Positions 26,410-33,745 of a stretch of 46,625 nucleotides of DNA are shown here, piece after piece. Numbering within the stretch: position 1 is the stretch's first letter; each line of letters opens with the position of its first letter. The translations under genes were made by a program, and so were the position numbers. The DNA comes from Clostridia bacterium. Its GTDB lineage: Bacteria > Bacillota > Clostridia > TANB77 > CAG-508. The notes under the pieces are model-generated. The model was not told the origin of the DNA and did no database searches. It worked only from the letters and a program-made list of their open reading frames with translations. Location: the NCBI GenBank assembly GCA_022793875.1, contig JAAWDR010000032.1, positions 1-46,625 of the forward strand. Reading direction: 5' to 3'.

Positions 26410-26556
26410 AAGAACAAAAGAGGCATGATTAAAATTTTTTGACCTTTTAGATTACTTTTCATGCCTCGTCTTTGTTCGTGCGCCAAATTTGCTTTGGCAA
26501 ATTTGTGTGCAAAGTATTTATATTATAGGAAGTTCGGAGAACTTTCCTATAATATA
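26410..26556. repeat. Composite three-hairpin repeat, copy 2
   Basis: The 147-bp element has hairpin A (AAGAACAAAAGAGGCATGA against TCATGCCTCGTCTTTGTTC), hairpin B (GCCAAATTTGC against GCAAATTTG, with flanking GCGC/GTGC) and hairpin C (TTATATTATAGGAA against TTTCCTATAATATAA, with loop GTTCGGAGAAC). It is nearly identical to 45591-45734 in A and B, while only the loop of C differs. It lies immediately past a terminator's T-tract in both cases. No ORF is inside. Confidence 0.9.
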
Positions 26557-26590
26557 ACAAAAGAACTAGATTTTAAATATCTGGTTCCTT
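26556..26590 (-). terminator. Terminator of the sigma/anti-sigma operon
   Basis: GAACCAGAT (26587-26579) and ATCTAGTTC (26571-26563) pair with one mismatch, followed by TTTTGTTAT on the minus strand. Confidence 0.65.
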
Positions 26591-26604
26591 TTAATTTTAT
26601 ATTT

Positions 26605-27315
26605 CTAATTAATTATAGATACTAGCAAATTTACTAATTCACTTTCTGTTATACCATTTGTTTCTATATCAAAATATATATTGTTTTTCTTAAATATTGC
26701 ATTATACATCTCTTTATATTTTGATATTATAACCTCTACATCTCCTATTTTTGACTTTTTCTTCATCTCTCCTAAATAATAATCTCTTAATGGCTCTCCT
26801 ACTTCTGAAAATGCTATTTGTATATCATTTAATTCATCTTTTTGATATACAAATACATAATCATGTAACTTGTCATATTTTTTTATATCTATATTGCTTT
26901 TTACAAAAATGTTGTAACTGTCTTTAAATTTGTATTCTTCTGGAACTTTTACATTTTGAATAAAATTAAATTTTTCTTGCAATTCATTCATTTCTATTAT
27001 TCTTATGTCTGCGTCTAAACGCATGCTTCCCATGTTATCAATTTTATTTATATTTAAATCAATTTTTAATTTTTCTTCTTGTGTATTTGGAATTTGATTA
27101 TTTTTACTAATTTCCAAATTTTCTTTAGGACTATTCATAGTATTAAGTCCCAAAAATCCTACTATTGCTATTATAACAAGGCATGCTGTTGCTAATATGT
27201 TTTTTCTTATATTTTTTCCCATATCATTCATCCTTTCTCCTTCAAATAAAATAGTATTATAGTTTCTTTCTTTGTTAAATTCTTTTTCTATTTCTTGTTT
27301 TAAATTATTAGGCAT
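26605..27315 (-). CDS. Putative anti-sigma factor, single membrane helix
   Basis: The product (about 236 aa) has a short charged cytoplasmic N-terminus (MPNNLKQEIEKEFNKERNYN), one membrane helix (around residues 38-58, ATACLVIIAIVGFLG) and an extracytoplasmic domain of about 170 residues. This topology and its position behind an ECF sigma gene make it a likely membrane-bound anti-sigma, although no zinc-binding anti-sigma motif is visible. The start at 27315 is preferred because AGG lies 8 bases upstream; it overlaps the sigma gene by 8 bases, implying coupled translation. Confidence 0.7.
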   Translation of the reverse strand: MPNNLKQEIEKEFNKERNYNTILFEGERMNDMGKNIRKNILATACLVIIAIVGFLGLNTMNSPKENLEISKNNQIPNTQEEKLKIDLNINKIDNMGSMRLDADIRIIEMNELQEKFNFIQNVKVPEEYKFKDSYNIFVKSNIDIKKYDKLHDYVFVYQKDELNDIQIAFSEVGEPLRDYYLGEMKKKSKIGDVEVIISKYKEMYNAIFKKNNIYFDIETNGITESELVNLLVSIIN

Positions 27316-27853
27316 TTCCATCACCTTCTATCTTTATATTTTCTTTAATATCTTTTATTGTTCTATATAAGATATTTTTAACATTCGATTCTGTCATTTT
27401 TAGTTCTTTTGCGATTTGTGATATTTTTAGTTCAGAATAATAATATAAATAGAAAATTTTAATTGTTTTTGTATTCTTTTTCTTTATGAATTTCCATACC
27501 TTTTCTGCATTTAATTTTGTAATTATGTCTGCTTCTAAATCTAGATTATCTGGTATCTCTATTTCATATTCTTTTTCTTCATTACTACAGATAGAAAAAG
27601 TTTTTAATTGATATAATAGTCCATAATGCTTTTGAATTTTCTTTTTGGCTATTCCTATTATATAATTTTGATAATTTTCTAATACTATATATTTTTTGTT
27701 TTTTAATATTTTATATAATTCTACATATGTGTCTTGTATTAAATCATTTACATCTTCTATATTTGAGCTTTTACATATTATGTATTTTAGTGTTTGTTTG
27801 TATGTTGAATTATATATTTCTTCAAAGTTTTCTAAGGATATTTGAGTACTCAT
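27308..27853 (-). CDS. ECF-type RNA polymerase sigma factor
   Basis: The 181-aa protein has sigma region 2 (residues about 8-75, with NIEDVNDLIQDTYVELYK) and region 4 helix-turn-helix near the C-terminus (LKISQIAKELKMTESNVKNILYRTIKDIKE). There is no region 1 or 3, as expected for ECF sigmas. AAAGGAG lies 6 bases before the ATG. A TGAAAC-type -35 upstream suggests autoregulation. It overlaps the anti-sigma-like gene. Candidate targets include the neighbouring exporter pair, but nothing in the sequence proves it. Confidence 0.9.
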   Translation of the reverse strand: MSTQISLENFEEIYNSTYKQTLKYIICKSSNIEDVNDLIQDTYVELYKILKNKKYIVLENYQNYIIGIAKKKIQKHYGLLYQLKTFSICSNEEKEYEIEIPDNLDLEADIITKLNAEKVWKFIKKKNTKTIKIFYLYYYSELKISQIAKELKMTESNVKNILYRTIKDIKENIKIEGDGNA

Positions 27854-27873
27854 CGTTTTCTCCTTTCACTTTA

Positions 27874-27902
27874 TAGTGCCTTATTTTTGAAAAAAAGTTT
27901 CA
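27874..27902 (-). promoter_or_regulatory. Candidate ECF-dependent promoter of the sigma gene
   Basis: TGAAAC (27902-27897), the ECF-type -35, followed by a T-run and a 17-base spacer, then GCACTA (27879-27874) at the -10 position. The -35 fits autoregulating ECF sigmas; the -10 is less typical than CGTC. Confidence 0.45.
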
Positions 27903-27934
27903 TTTTTTCTATAAATATTCCAAAATTTTTTTTT

Positions 27935-27965
27935 GCATTATTTATCAATAATTTGTTCATACTAA
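27935..27965 (+). promoter_or_regulatory. Candidate mother-cell (sigma-E/K-like) promoter of the coat gene
   Basis: GCATTATT (27935-27942), a 15-base spacer and CATACTAA (27958-27965) resemble the sigma-E consensus, with the -10 also compatible with sigma-K. The leader to the ATG is about 20 bases. No sigma-A promoter was seen here. Confidence 0.45.
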
Positions 27966-27991
27966 AGATAAAAATATTGGAGGTGTTTTAT

Positions 27992-28543
27992 ATGAAATTA
28001 ACAATATGTGAATTAAGCTATTTAAATGAATTAATTACAAGTTGTGTAAACACAATTACATGTATGTCTTTATTTAAAAATCAAGTTACTGATGAAGAAT
28101 TAAAATCTTTATTATGTACTCATTTTCCTATTCATGTAGAAGATTATAATAGAAAAGTAGAATTTGTCAAAAATGTAGATACTGCTACTGGAAAACTAAA
28201 TGTTCCTGAACTTAATACTTCTATTTTTTCTGAAAATGTTGAACAATCTAAACCTGCTGAACCTATAACAGTAAATACTAATGTTACAAACTTAACAGAC
28301 CGTGAAATTGCCTTGTCTTATTTCTTAACATTAAAAAGAGCAGGAAAAGAATATGCGATTGCTTCTATGGAAGCTACTAATCCTAATTTGAGACAATTTT
28401 TGAAAGATGCTTATACTATGAGTTGTAATCATTCTTATGAGGTTTATGAATGGATGGCTAAACATAACTATTATCCTATTATTGTAGCTACTGGAGAGCA
28501 AACTGGCAATATTGGTAGTATTTATAATACTATTTCTTTATAA
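27992..28543 (+). CDS. CotF-family spore coat protein
   Basis: The 183-aa protein is the only gene on the plus strand. Its second half, LTDREIALSYFLTLKRAGKE and YAIASMEATNPNLRQFLKDA, then the helix ending HNYYP, is the Coat_F domain of Bacillus/Clostridium CotF-type spore coat proteins, a ferritin-like helical unit. The N-terminal half has another helical repeat around YLNELITSCVNTIT. GGAGGT lies 7 bases before the ATG at 27992; an in-frame ATG far upstream at 27842 overlaps the divergent gene and lacks a site. A mother-cell-type promoter lies upstream. It implies a spore-forming host. Confidence 0.85.
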   Translation: MKLTICELSYLNELITSCVNTITCMSLFKNQVTDEELKSLLCTHFPIHVEDYNRKVEFVKNVDTATGKLNVPELNTSIFSENVEQSKPAEPITVNTNVTNLTDREIALSYFLTLKRAGKEYAIASMEATNPNLRQFLKDAYTMSCNHSYEVYEWMAKHNYYPIIVATGEQTGNIGSIYNTISL

Positions 28544-28550
28544 TTAAATT

Positions 28551-28581
28551 TGTGCCAAAAAGGGACGTCCCTTTTGGCACA
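28551..28581. terminator. TGTGCC palindrome between convergent genes
   Basis: TGTGCCAAAAAGGGAC against GTCCCTTTTGGCACA with one bulged A. It lies between convergent genes (stop at 28543, stop at 28594) where it could end transcription both ways. The same palindrome type recurs at 45386-45416 and 45462-45492, so it is a dispersed repeat. Confidence 0.7.
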
Positions 28582-28593
28582 TTTTCATATATT

Positions 28594-29142
28594 TTATACT
28601 GATGTTATACATATAAGCAATATTATTCCTAATATTATAAATGAATACCCACATGTTTTACTCATCTTTCTAAATGTTTTTTCACTTTTGGGCATTGGGT
28701 GAAATAATTTTTTTCCAGCTTCATAACTCATTTTTGGAAAATAATTTCCTATAATTATAAAAAATATTCCTAAAATTAGGCACACACTTTTTCCTACATA
28801 AACTGTACTTCCTAATGGTACTTCTACCATGATTATATATAATAATACTGTCATAATAGGAATAAACCATTCCATTATTTTAAGTATTTTTGGCTTTTCA
28901 CTATTATTTAATTTATTTACTTTTATTGTGGCTATCATACATATACTTTGAACTATTGCCATTATAACTGGTATTCCAAATAATGCAAAGTTCTTTGGAG
29001 CATAATTGTCTACTTTATCATTTATTGTAAAATGAATTGGCATTTGTTCTGGTAATTTGTTATATAATGCCATTCCTAATATTATTGGTAATAAACATAT
29101 TATAACACTTAGTATTAAAGTGTTTCTATTTTTCTTATCCAT
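28594..29142 (-). CDS. sdpI: SdpI-like immunity/DUF1648 membrane protein
   Basis: The 182-aa protein has five or six hydrophobic helices and the DUF1648 signature LYNKLPEQMPIHFTINDKV after the first. SdpI in Bacillus is a membrane protein that gives immunity to the SdpC toxin and sequesters the SdpR repressor. The gene order here (ArsR-type regulator then this gene, 23 bases apart) matches sdpRI. No sdpC-like toxin gene is in the window, so it may protect against other bacteria's peptides or serve stress sensing. A bidirectional palindrome follows. Confidence 0.85.
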   Translation of the reverse strand: MDKKNRNTLILSVIICLLPIILGMALYNKLPEQMPIHFTINDKVDNYAPKNFALFGIPVIMAIVQSICMIATIKVNKLNNSEKPKILKIMEWFIPIMTVLLYIIMVEVPLGSTVYVGKSVCLILGIFFIIIGNYFPKMSYEAGKKLFHPMPKSEKTFRKMSKTCGYSFIILGIILLICITSV

Positions 29143-29165
29143 TTTATTTACCTTCTTTCTTTTAA

Positions 29166-29441
29166 TTATTTGTCAGTTCTTTTTCCTCCTAAATTATAAA
29201 TCCAAACCAATACCTCTTCAAATACTGAACTATTCAATTCATAAAATATAAAGTTCTTTTGTCTTGTTTCGGTTATTAAGTCTGCTTTTTTTAGGTGTGA
29301 TAAGTGGTATGATACTGTTGCTCCTGTTAAATTAAAACAATTTGATATTTCTCCTGCTGTTTTTCTTCCATCTTTTAGTAGTTCTAATATTTCTCTTCTT
29401 ACAGGGTCACTTATTGCTTTTAATGTTTCTGACATTCCCAT
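29166..29441 (-). CDS. sdpR: ArsR-family regulator, SdpR-like
   Basis: The 91-aa winged-helix protein (MGMSETLKAISDPVRREILE, then a helix-turn-helix TAGEISNCFNLTGATVSYHL) is an SdpR-type ArsR repressor lacking obvious metal-binding cysteines (one Cys near the helix-turn-helix). The ATG at 29441 is chosen because AGAGGTG lies 6 bases upstream; a longer in-frame start lacks a site and overlaps the promoter. It has a perfect sigma-A promoter and a near-perfect dyad between the -10 element and the start codon, consistent with autorepression. It is followed by the sdpI-like gene. Confidence 0.85.
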   Translation of the reverse strand: MGMSETLKAISDPVRREILELLKDGRKTAGEISNCFNLTGATVSYHLSHLKKADLITETRQKNFIFYELNSSVFEEVLVWIYNLGGKRTDK

Positions 29442-29462
29442 TTTTATCACCTCTCTTAATCT

Positions 29463-29482
29463 ATTTCGATATATATCTAAAT
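29463..29482. promoter_or_regulatory. Operator-like dyad downstream of the sdpRI -10
   Basis: The 20-bp sequence ATTTCGATATATATCTAAAT is palindromic at 18 of 20 positions and lies just after the -10 element, a classical repressor position. SdpR is the likely ligand by proximity. Confidence 0.5.
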
Positions 29483-29484
29483 AC

Positions 29485-29513
29485 ATTATATTATTTTATT
29501 TTTAAAATGTCAA
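29485..29513 (-). promoter_or_regulatory. Consensus sigma-A promoter of sdpRI
   Basis: TTGACA (29513-29508), 17-base spacer, TATAAT (29490-29485), both hexamers perfect. The -35 is partly inside the hairpin 29511-29546. Confidence 0.8.
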
Positions 29514-29546
29514 TAGCTATTTAGATTTTTTTCTAAATAGCTATTG
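29511..29546 (-). terminator. 15-bp perfect hairpin after the ABC-F gene
   Basis: CAATAGCTATTTAGA (29511-29525) and its reverse complement (29532-29546) enclose a loop of six T (plus strand). It is 8 bases past the ABC-F stop. On the minus strand the tail is ACATTTT, so termination may be weak. Confidence 0.55.
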
Positions 29547-29554
29547 TTATATTA

Positions 29555-31039
29555 TTATTTTTCTAACTGTATAATCTTAGTTGCCACTTTTTCTATAAAT
29601 GCTTCATCATGTTCAACAAAAATTAATGTTGGACAATACTGCAAAATTGCATCTTCAATTTGTATTCTTGTTAATATATCAATATAATTTAGTGGTTCAT
29701 CCCATATATAAATATTGGCTTGTTCTGATATACTTTTTGCGATTAGAACTTTCTTTTTTTGTCCTTCACTCATCTCGTTAATATTTGTGTCAAAATCATT
29801 TTTTGAAAATCCCATTTTTGATAGCATTGCTTTAAAAATACTTTGGTCTATTTTATTTTCTTCAGCAAATTTTTTCAAATTTTCTTTTAGACTTTCTGTA
29901 TTCTGTGATACATAAGATATTTTTAAACCATTTGCTATTTTTAATTCTCCATTATATTGTATTTTGTTTTCTAAAATTAATTTTAAAATACTTGATTTAC
30001 CAATACCGTTTTTTCCAACTATTGCTATTCTGTCTCCATTTTCTATTTCAAATGAAATTGGAGAAAATATTGTTTTTTCATCATATTTTATTTGTAGATT
30101 ATTGGCTAATATTAATGGTTTTTTTCTACTTTCTAATGGAATTATTTTTAAGCTATCATTTCTATCTATATTGTTTAGTAAATTAGATTTTTCATTTATA
30201 GCTTTTTCTATTCTATTTTCCATTACCTTAGACTTTTTCATCATTTTAGCTGATTTGTGTCCTACATATCCTCTATCTATTTTTGGTTCTGAATTATTAT
30301 TTTTATATTTTGATTTCTCAACTGCATTTGACCAGTTTTCAGTGTTTTTTGATGCAATTTCTAGTCTATTTATATCTTTTTGTAGTTTTTCATTTTGCTT
30401 CATTTCAAAATTATCTTGTCTATCTTTGTTTTCTTTCCAAGATGAGAAATTCCCTTGTGCAATTTCTATATTAGTATTATTTATAGAAATAATGTGGTCT
30501 ACGACTTTATCTAATAAATTTCTATCATGTGATACTAAGATAAATCCTTTTTTATTTTCTAAATATTTTATTATATTGTTTTTAGTTTCAATATCTAAAT
30601 GGTTTGTAGGCTCATCTATAAGTAAAAAGTTTTCACCTTTTAAAAATAGACTTATTAGAAGTATTTTGGCTTGTTCTCCTCCACTTAATATATTAAAATT
30701 TCTATAAAGAATTTCAATATCTGCATTTAGTAAATTTAATTCTTTAATAATTTCCCAATCTTCTATGTTTGGTGCAATTTCATTAATTATTTCTATTGCC
30801 ATTCTATCTTTATCTTTTACTTCAAAAGGAAAATAATCAACTTCTACATTTTTTGTTATTGTTCCTTCATATTTATATTTTTCTTGTAATAGATTTAAAA
30901 ATGTGGTTTTCCCTTTTCCATTTCTACCTATTAGTCCTAATTTCCAATCTGTATCTATATTAAATGATACATTTTCAAATATATTGTTTAAACTTCCATC
31001 ATACCCAAATGTTAAGTTACTTATTTTTATTAAAGACAT
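29555..31039 (-). CDS. ABC-F ribosomal protection protein (Lsa/CplR-like)
   Basis: The 494-aa soluble protein carries two ATPase domains without membrane segments. The first has GRNGKGKTT, LSGGEQAKILL and FLLIDEPTNHLD; the second has GKNGIGKSS, MSEGQKKKVLIAKSI and IYIWDEPLNYID. A charged interdomain linker (about residues 190-290) reaches toward the ribosomal exit site in ABC-F factors. The start SLIKISNLTFGYDGSLNNIF and the DEPLNYID variant resemble the Lsa/CplR group conferring resistance to lincosamides, streptogramin A and pleuromutilins. The drug spectrum is not shown by sequence. AAAAGGAG lies 6 bases before the ATG. Confidence 0.88.
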   Translation of the reverse strand: MSLIKISNLTFGYDGSLNNIFENVSFNIDTDWKLGLIGRNGKGKTTFLNLLQEKYKYEGTITKNVEVDYFPFEVKDKDRMAIEIINEIAPNIEDWEIIKELNLLNADIEILYRNFNILSGGEQAKILLISLFLKGENFLLIDEPTNHLDIETKNNIIKYLENKKGFILVSHDRNLLDKVVDHIISINNTNIEIAQGNFSSWKENKDRQDNFEMKQNEKLQKDINRLEIASKNTENWSNAVEKSKYKNNNSEPKIDRGYVGHKSAKMMKKSKVMENRIEKAINEKSNLLNNIDRNDSLKIIPLESRKKPLILANNLQIKYDEKTIFSPISFEIENGDRIAIVGKNGIGKSSILKLILENKIQYNGELKIANGLKISYVSQNTESLKENLKKFAEENKIDQSIFKAMLSKMGFSKNDFDTNINEMSEGQKKKVLIAKSISEQANIYIWDEPLNYIDILTRIQIEDAILQYCPTLIFVEHDEAFIEKVATKIIQLEK

Positions 31040-31095
31040 TGTTTCTCCTTTTTATTGTATTTTATTAAATGCTATAATATAAAATCTTTTTATTT

Positions 31096-31449
31096 TTAAT
31101 TATTACTTAACATCTTTATTGCTTCATCTTCATTTGTTATAAAAAATATATCTTTACCATTATTACTTTCATATATGAAGTCTTTTAATGGTTTACTTGT
31201 ATATTTTGAATAATCTCCATAAATAGCAAATTTAATTTGATAGTTTATAAATTTTTGCAAAATTTCTCCTGCTAATCCTTTACTTAATATAAAAAAATCT
31301 TCTATTATAGCTTCCTTATTTAATGCTATTTTATTACAATCTGTTTCATATTTTATAGTCATAATAAAATCTATTGCTGATTGAATATCTTTTATTATAA
31401 TTTCATTACTTTTTACTATTACTATATCATTTACAATTTTTTTCTCCAT
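31096..31449 (-). CDS. DUF4180 domain protein
   Basis: The 117-aa protein is a DUF4180 member, recognised by the N-terminal strand pair around IVNDIVIVKSNEIIIKDI and the block KLAIYGDYSKYTSKPLKDF (here FAIYGDYSKYTSKPLKDF), followed by FFITNEDEAIKML. Function is unknown; it is soluble and small. AGGAG lies 8 bases before the ATG. It is 56 bases upstream of the ABC-F gene and 19 bases past the TfoX-like gene on the same strand, so cotranscription is likely. Confidence 0.8.
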   Translation of the reverse strand: MEKKIVNDIVIVKSNEIIIKDIQSAIDFIMTIKYETDCNKIALNKEAIIEDFFILSKGLAGEILQKFINYQIKFAIYGDYSKYTSKPLKDFIYESNNGKDIFFITNEDEAIKMLSNN

Positions 31450-31468
31450 TTTAATTCTCCTATCCTTT

Positions 31469-31786
31469 TTATTTCTTTTTTCTTGGTTTTGGTATTGGTG
31501 TTACTTTTTCTATTTCGGTTATAACACTTTTGCAAAATTCTGAATTGTCAATATCTAATATATAATGTTCTTTTGCTCCATTATATGGATATCCTATTTC
31601 TGCATTTTTCATCATTTCTTCGATACAATCTAATTTCTTAACAAAAGGCACATTGTCACAAACTATTATAACTGGTTTATTGTTGACATATACCATATAT
31701 TCTCCAAACATTTTCTTATATCTTATTTCTCCAATTCCATTTATTTGTTCACATACATATTCTATATATTTATTTGTTGTTGACAT
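31469..31786 (-). CDS. TfoX N-terminal domain protein
   Basis: The 105-aa protein is a stand-alone TfoX/Sxy N-terminal domain: EIRYKKMFGEYMVYVNNKPV, then VPFVKKL and EIGYPYNGAKEHYIL. Proteobacterial Sxy/TfoX controls competence, but stand-alone N-domains in Firmicutes have no established role. The ATG at 31786 is used because AGGAG lies 8 bases upstream; an upstream in-frame ATG has no site. The C-terminus ends IPKPRKKK, as in other family members. Confidence 0.82.
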   Translation of the reverse strand: MSTTNKYIEYVCEQINGIGEIRYKKMFGEYMVYVNNKPVIIVCDNVPFVKKLDCIEEMMKNAEIGYPYNGAKEHYILDIDNSEFCKSVITEIEKVTPIPKPRKKK

Positions 31787-31827
31787 TTCATTTTCTCCTT
31801 CTATTTTATTTTCTATAATATAACACA

Positions 31828-31853
31828 AAAGCAAGTAACCTTCAATTACTTGC
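31828..31853 (-). terminator. Terminator of the XRE membrane regulator gene
   Basis: On the minus strand GCAAGTAA (31853-31846) pairs with TTACTTGC (31838-31831), followed by TTTTGTG. It shares the stem of the bsh terminator at 18532. Confidence 0.7.
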
Positions 31854-31864
31854 CTTGTTTATTT

Positions 31865-32794
31865 TTATTCTTCTTCATGACCATACATTTTTCCGTTTGA
31901 ATCTAATTGTAATTCATGTCCATATTCAAAAATATATGCTATTCCAAATAAAAACAATATTTGTACTATATCAAACAATTCAAATCCAACATCTAAATCT
32001 GTATCTATTATTTTTTCAAATATAATTCCACCAAAAGTTGGTAAAGCTACTACTATAATCATAAGTTTTGCCATTTGTTTTATATATTTGACATTTTCTA
32101 ATGTAAATGGCGTATCTCCTTTATTTATATTGATAAATAATTTTTCTAATCTGTTTAGTATCATTCTATATAATACTAAACATATTATTAAACAGCCATA
32201 TCCTATTTCTAGAAAAGATATAATTTGTGTTTTAGAATTATTTTCCAATATATTTTTCATTTTTAAAATCATATCTTGATCTTTTTCATCAGCAACTAAA
32301 ATATCATTTACTTTTAATTTTAATGTTATACCATTTTCTTCTTTTATAGTTATTTTGTCATCTATTCTTGTTCCTTTAAATGTAATTGTATTATCTTTTA
32401 TTTCTATATTATTTATAAATATAGGTGTGACTATTAATAATAAGACTATGAATGGAATTGCTATTGTTACAATAATTTTTCCAATTCTTGCAAGAATATA
32501 AATTGCTTTGCTTATTCCTTTAACCTTTTTTTGTTTTTCTTCTTTAAATTTAACTATACTCATTTTTACTTCTTCATCTAATGAATCTATATCTACCATA
32601 TCTTCATTTATTAAGTCATTGATTTTACAATGGAATATGTTACATAGTATCATTATATTATTCATTTCTGGATATGCTTCTCCACATTCCCATTTTGATA
32701 TACTTTGTCTTGATACTCCTACCTTTTCTGCTAATTTTTCTTGTGATAGTTTTTTTGATTTTCTTAAATTTCGTAAATTATCTCCAAATTTCAT
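31865..32794 (-). CDS. XRE-family regulator fused to a membrane domain
   Basis: The 309-aa protein has an XRE helix-turn-helix in residues 5-60 (LRKSKKLSQEKLAEKVGVSR then QSISKWECGEAYPEM), then a linker and four hydrophobic helices (about 95-125, 190-215, 240-262 and 268-290). The loop between the first two is extracytoplasmic and beta-like (NNIEIKDNTITFKG). Such membrane-tethered XRE proteins resemble DUF2975-type sensors. Targets are unknown. AGGAGG lies 10 bases before the ATG. A dyad upstream (32849-32895) may be its operator. Confidence 0.8.
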   Translation of the reverse strand: MKFGDNLRNLRKSKKLSQEKLAEKVGVSRQSISKWECGEAYPEMNNIMILCNIFHCKINDLINEDMVDIDSLDEEVKMSIVKFKEEKQKKVKGISKAIYILARIGKIIVTIAIPFIVLLLIVTPIFINNIEIKDNTITFKGTRIDDKITIKEENGITLKLKVNDILVADEKDQDMILKMKNILENNSKTQIISFLEIGYGCLIICLVLYRMILNRLEKLFININKGDTPFTLENVKYIKQMAKLMIIVVALPTFGGIIFEKIIDTDLDVGFELFDIVQILFLFGIAYIFEYGHELQLDSNGKMYGHEEE

Positions 32795-32848
32795 TAGATT
32801 ACTTCCTCCTTAGTTAAATATTATATCTTTTAGAAAAACTTTTCTATC

Positions 32849-32895
32849 AACTTTGAGTTGCATTTTATATTTTATCTATTTTGCAACTTAAAGTT
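32849..32895. repeat. 14-bp inverted repeat upstream of the XRE gene
   Basis: AACTTTGAGTTGCA (32849-32862) and TGCAACTTAAAGTT (32882-32895) are reverse complements with one mismatch and a 19-base A/T spacer. It could be the operator of the XRE gene or a terminator of the cohesin gene whose stop codon it touches. A TATAAA lies in the spacer on the minus strand. Confidence 0.5.
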
Positions 32896-33694
32896 AGCAA
32901 TTTTTGTTAACAGCTTTAATTCTAGTATAGAAAAATATTGCTAGTAAAGTACATACTCCTATTACTATAATTGTTGTTATATTATTATTTCCTGCATATG
33001 GTAGTTTATCTTTTTTATTATTTGTATTTTCATTTTTATTTATATTATTATTTCCTGTATTATTATTGTTGTTATTGCTCCCTGTATTATTATTTGTGCT
33101 ATTATTATTGTCATTACTTCCTACATTATTGTTTGTGTTGTTATTATCATTGTCGTTTCCTACATTATTATTGGTGTTATCATCATTATCGTTTCCAGTA
33201 TTATCTTTTACTATTTCAATTTTAATAGATTTATTACTTGTCTCTACATCAGTTTCTGCTGTTGAGCCAGAGAAGTTTTCCAATGTTATAGTAGTTTCTC
33301 CTATTTTAGCATCTTTCTTTACTTTAAAAGTAATTGTTCCAATATTCTGTGCAGTATTTACAACATTTCCATCTTTAGTATTACCTACAATTAATCCGTT
33401 TTCATAAACTGGTGCTTCCCATTTATCTGTACCATTTGTTGATACATATTCTAAAACAGAAGAATCAAATTTTATACTACCTGTATAAGCACCTATTCCT
33501 TTCTCTCCACTTTCAATTGTAATATTATTTAATCCAATAGTAATTGTAACATTATCTTCTGCTTTTAACTGACTACTACTTGCTTTTAATGTTGTTTCAA
33601 AACTATCATTTGCAGCATATACATCTGTAGTAATTATTAAAAGTGATATTAATAATATACCAGCTATTTTTTTAATTCCTATGTTCTTTTTCAT
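32894..33694 (-). CDS. Wall-anchored cohesin-domain protein
   Basis: The 266-aa protein has a signal peptide (MKKNIGIKKIAGILLISLL, cleavage after VYA), a cohesin-like beta domain (about residues 30-165, with LKASSSQLKAEDNVTITIGL, then YTGSIKFDSSVLEYV and GTITFKVKKDAKIGETTI), then an Asn/Asp/Thr-rich linker of about 65 residues, and a sortase-type tail: LPYAG, hydrophobic helix, and a basic end (TRIKAVNKNC). Cohesins bind dockerins with high affinity. The dockerin protein lies 51 bases upstream in the same transcription unit, so this is probably its surface receptor. AAAGGAG precedes the ATG. Confidence 0.85.
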   Translation of the reverse strand: MKKNIGIKKIAGILLISLLIITTDVYAANDSFETTLKASSSQLKAEDNVTITIGLNNITIESGEKGIGAYTGSIKFDSSVLEYVSTNGTDKWEAPVYENGLIVGNTKDGNVVNTAQNIGTITFKVKKDAKIGETTITLENFSGSTAETDVETSNKSIKIEIVKDNTGNDNDDNTNNNVGNDNDNNNTNNNVGSNDNNNSTNNNTGSNNNNNNTGNNNINKNENTNNKKDKLPYAGNNNITTIIVIGVCTLLAIFFYTRIKAVNKNC

Positions 33695-33745
33695 ATTTTT
33701 TCTCCTTTAACTTAAATTTTTTAAATTAATTTGTTTTTAAAAAAA

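Noticed and set aside
27842..27991. Longer N-terminus of the spore coat protein from the ATG at 27842
   Set aside because: It overlaps the divergent sigma gene, is hydrophobic noise and lacks a ribosome binding site; GGAGGT points to 27992.
33000..33200. CRISPR-like or tandem repeat array
   Set aside because: The repetition is the codon-level trace of the Asn/Asp/Thr-rich linker in the cohesin protein, with no spacer structure.
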